Both the position numbers and the translations under genes were made by a program. The notes beneath the pieces were generated by a model. The model was not told the origin of the DNA and did not search any database. It saw only the letters and a program-made list of their open reading frames with translations. Shown one piece after another: positions 23,753 through 24,299 of a DNA stretch of 24,299 nt. Source of the stretch: Bacillota bacterium (GTDB lineage: Bacteria; Bacillota; Clostridia; Christensenellales; UMGS416); contig JAEYYW010000169.1 of the NCBI GenBank assembly GCA_023428265.1, forward strand, positions 1-24,299, read 5' to 3'. Position 1 is the first letter of the stretch; the number at the start of each line of letters is the position of its first letter.

Positions 23753-24299
23753 ATGAAATACAAGTTGAAAACCGAGCTGGCCGTCAACAAGCTGATCCTG
23801 CTCTATCTGGCCTCCAGAATGCCGCAGGGGCTGGGTCACGACGATTTCGTGCTCTTCAATGCCGAGGGCGGCTGGATGCTTTATTTTGACATGGAGCAAT
23901 ATCTGGTTGAGCTCGTGGAGGGCGGCCTGTTCTCTGTGCGGGGGCAGGCGGATCAGAAAATCTATGCCGTGACTGCCGAAGGCTTGAACGTGCTGGGCTT
24001 GCTGAAGAGCAAGATCCCGCTTTCCATCCGCAGCTTCATCGGCGAAAAGATGGCGGAGCGGCGCTCCGAGCTGGAGCGTGATCAGGAGATCACCGCCGGC
24101 TATGTGCAGGACTCCGCATGCGAGTTTCCGGTGACGCTGCGCATCTTTGAAAACAACCAGCCCCTGCTGGAGATGAGCCTGACCGCGCCCAGCGCCGAAG
24201 CAGCGGAGCTGGTGTGCCGCCGTTTCAAGCGCGACGGGGCGGACATTTATGCTTCGCTCATTGAGCGGCTGACCAAAGACGAAGACAAGGAGACCCCCA
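23753..24299 (+). CDS. DUF4364 family protein, partial (C-terminus beyond window)
   Basis: 182 codons are visible of a soluble protein resembling DUF4364, a family of unknown function common in Clostridia. The N-terminal half looks like a winged helix: AVNKLILLYLASRM, then the family-like WMLYFDMEQYLVELVEGGLF and IYAVTAEGLNVLGLL. The segment IPLSIRSFIGEKMAERRSEL follows. The second half is an alpha/beta domain (about 118-175). The start is ATG at 23753 because AAGGGG (23741-23746) is 6 bases upstream; an in-frame ATG at 23747 touches that site. The winged-helix pattern hints at DNA binding, but no function is established. The gene has its own promoter-like sequence. Confidence 0.8.
   Translation, partial: MKYKLKTELAVNKLILLYLASRMPQGLGHDDFVLFNAEGGWMLYFDMEQYLVELVEGGLFSVRGQADQKIYAVTAEGLNVLGLLKSKIPLSIRSFIGEKMAERRSELERDQEITAGYVQDSACEFPVTLRIFENNQPLLEMSLTAPSAEAAELVCRRFKRDGADIYASLIERLTKDEDKETP

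Overview
The window looks like chromosomal DNA of a GC-rich, endospore-forming, flagellated anaerobe of the Clostridia (Bacillota). An alpha/beta-type small acid-soluble spore protein and a CwlD-like amidase point to sporulation, a single-polypeptide [FeFe]-hydrogenase points to anaerobic fermentation, and a DUF4364 protein and Gram-positive style chemotaxis/flagellar genes fit the same group. I cannot name a genus. No rRNA, tRNA, CRISPR array, transposase or phage gene was recognised.

Left part (1-4406, all minus strand): a CwlD-like amidase cut by the window edge, then tsaD, a DUF1461 membrane protein and a cyclase-family hydrolase in a tight cluster, and prfB. prfB keeps the classical +1 programmed frameshift (CTT TGA C, in-frame TGA at codon 26). 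Between prfB and the cyclase lies a pair of inverted palindromic elements whose stems differ by compensating changes.

Middle (4590-11214): a monocistronic plus-strand gene for a 1157-residue fusion hydrogenase with its own promoter and terminator. It joins a [2Fe-2S] domain, a GltD-like FAD/NAD(P)H module, two [4Fe-4S] clusters, an H-cluster domain and a degenerate thioredoxin-like C-terminus. A hairpin-rich spacer separates it from convergent secA.

Right-middle (11317-20990, minus strand): a motility block. Read in transcription order it is a signal-less NlpC/P60 peptidase, fliD, fliS, a FlgN/FliT-like chaperone, a YaaR/DUF327 protein, cheY, cheA, then (after a terminator and a possibly structured leader) cheW and a large poly-HAMP/PAS chemoreceptor ending at a terminator. 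Filament capping and export chaperones are thus linked to the core chemotaxis relay CheA-CheW-CheY; adaptation enzymes and flagellin are not in view.

Right end (21055-24299, plus strand): separately promoted genes for a lipoprotein metallopeptidase, the SASP, a secreted polysaccharide deacetylase and a DUF4364 protein cut by the window edge.

No single cassette here is clearly a new defence or mobile system. The best leads are the palindromic elements (3169-3284, 8251-8449, 16943-17021), the fusion hydrogenase with its altered C-terminus, the chemoreceptor's N-terminal 10-residue repeats and Cys-bearing PAS domain, the peptidase apparently tied to flagellar export, and the cheA-cheW intergenic structure.
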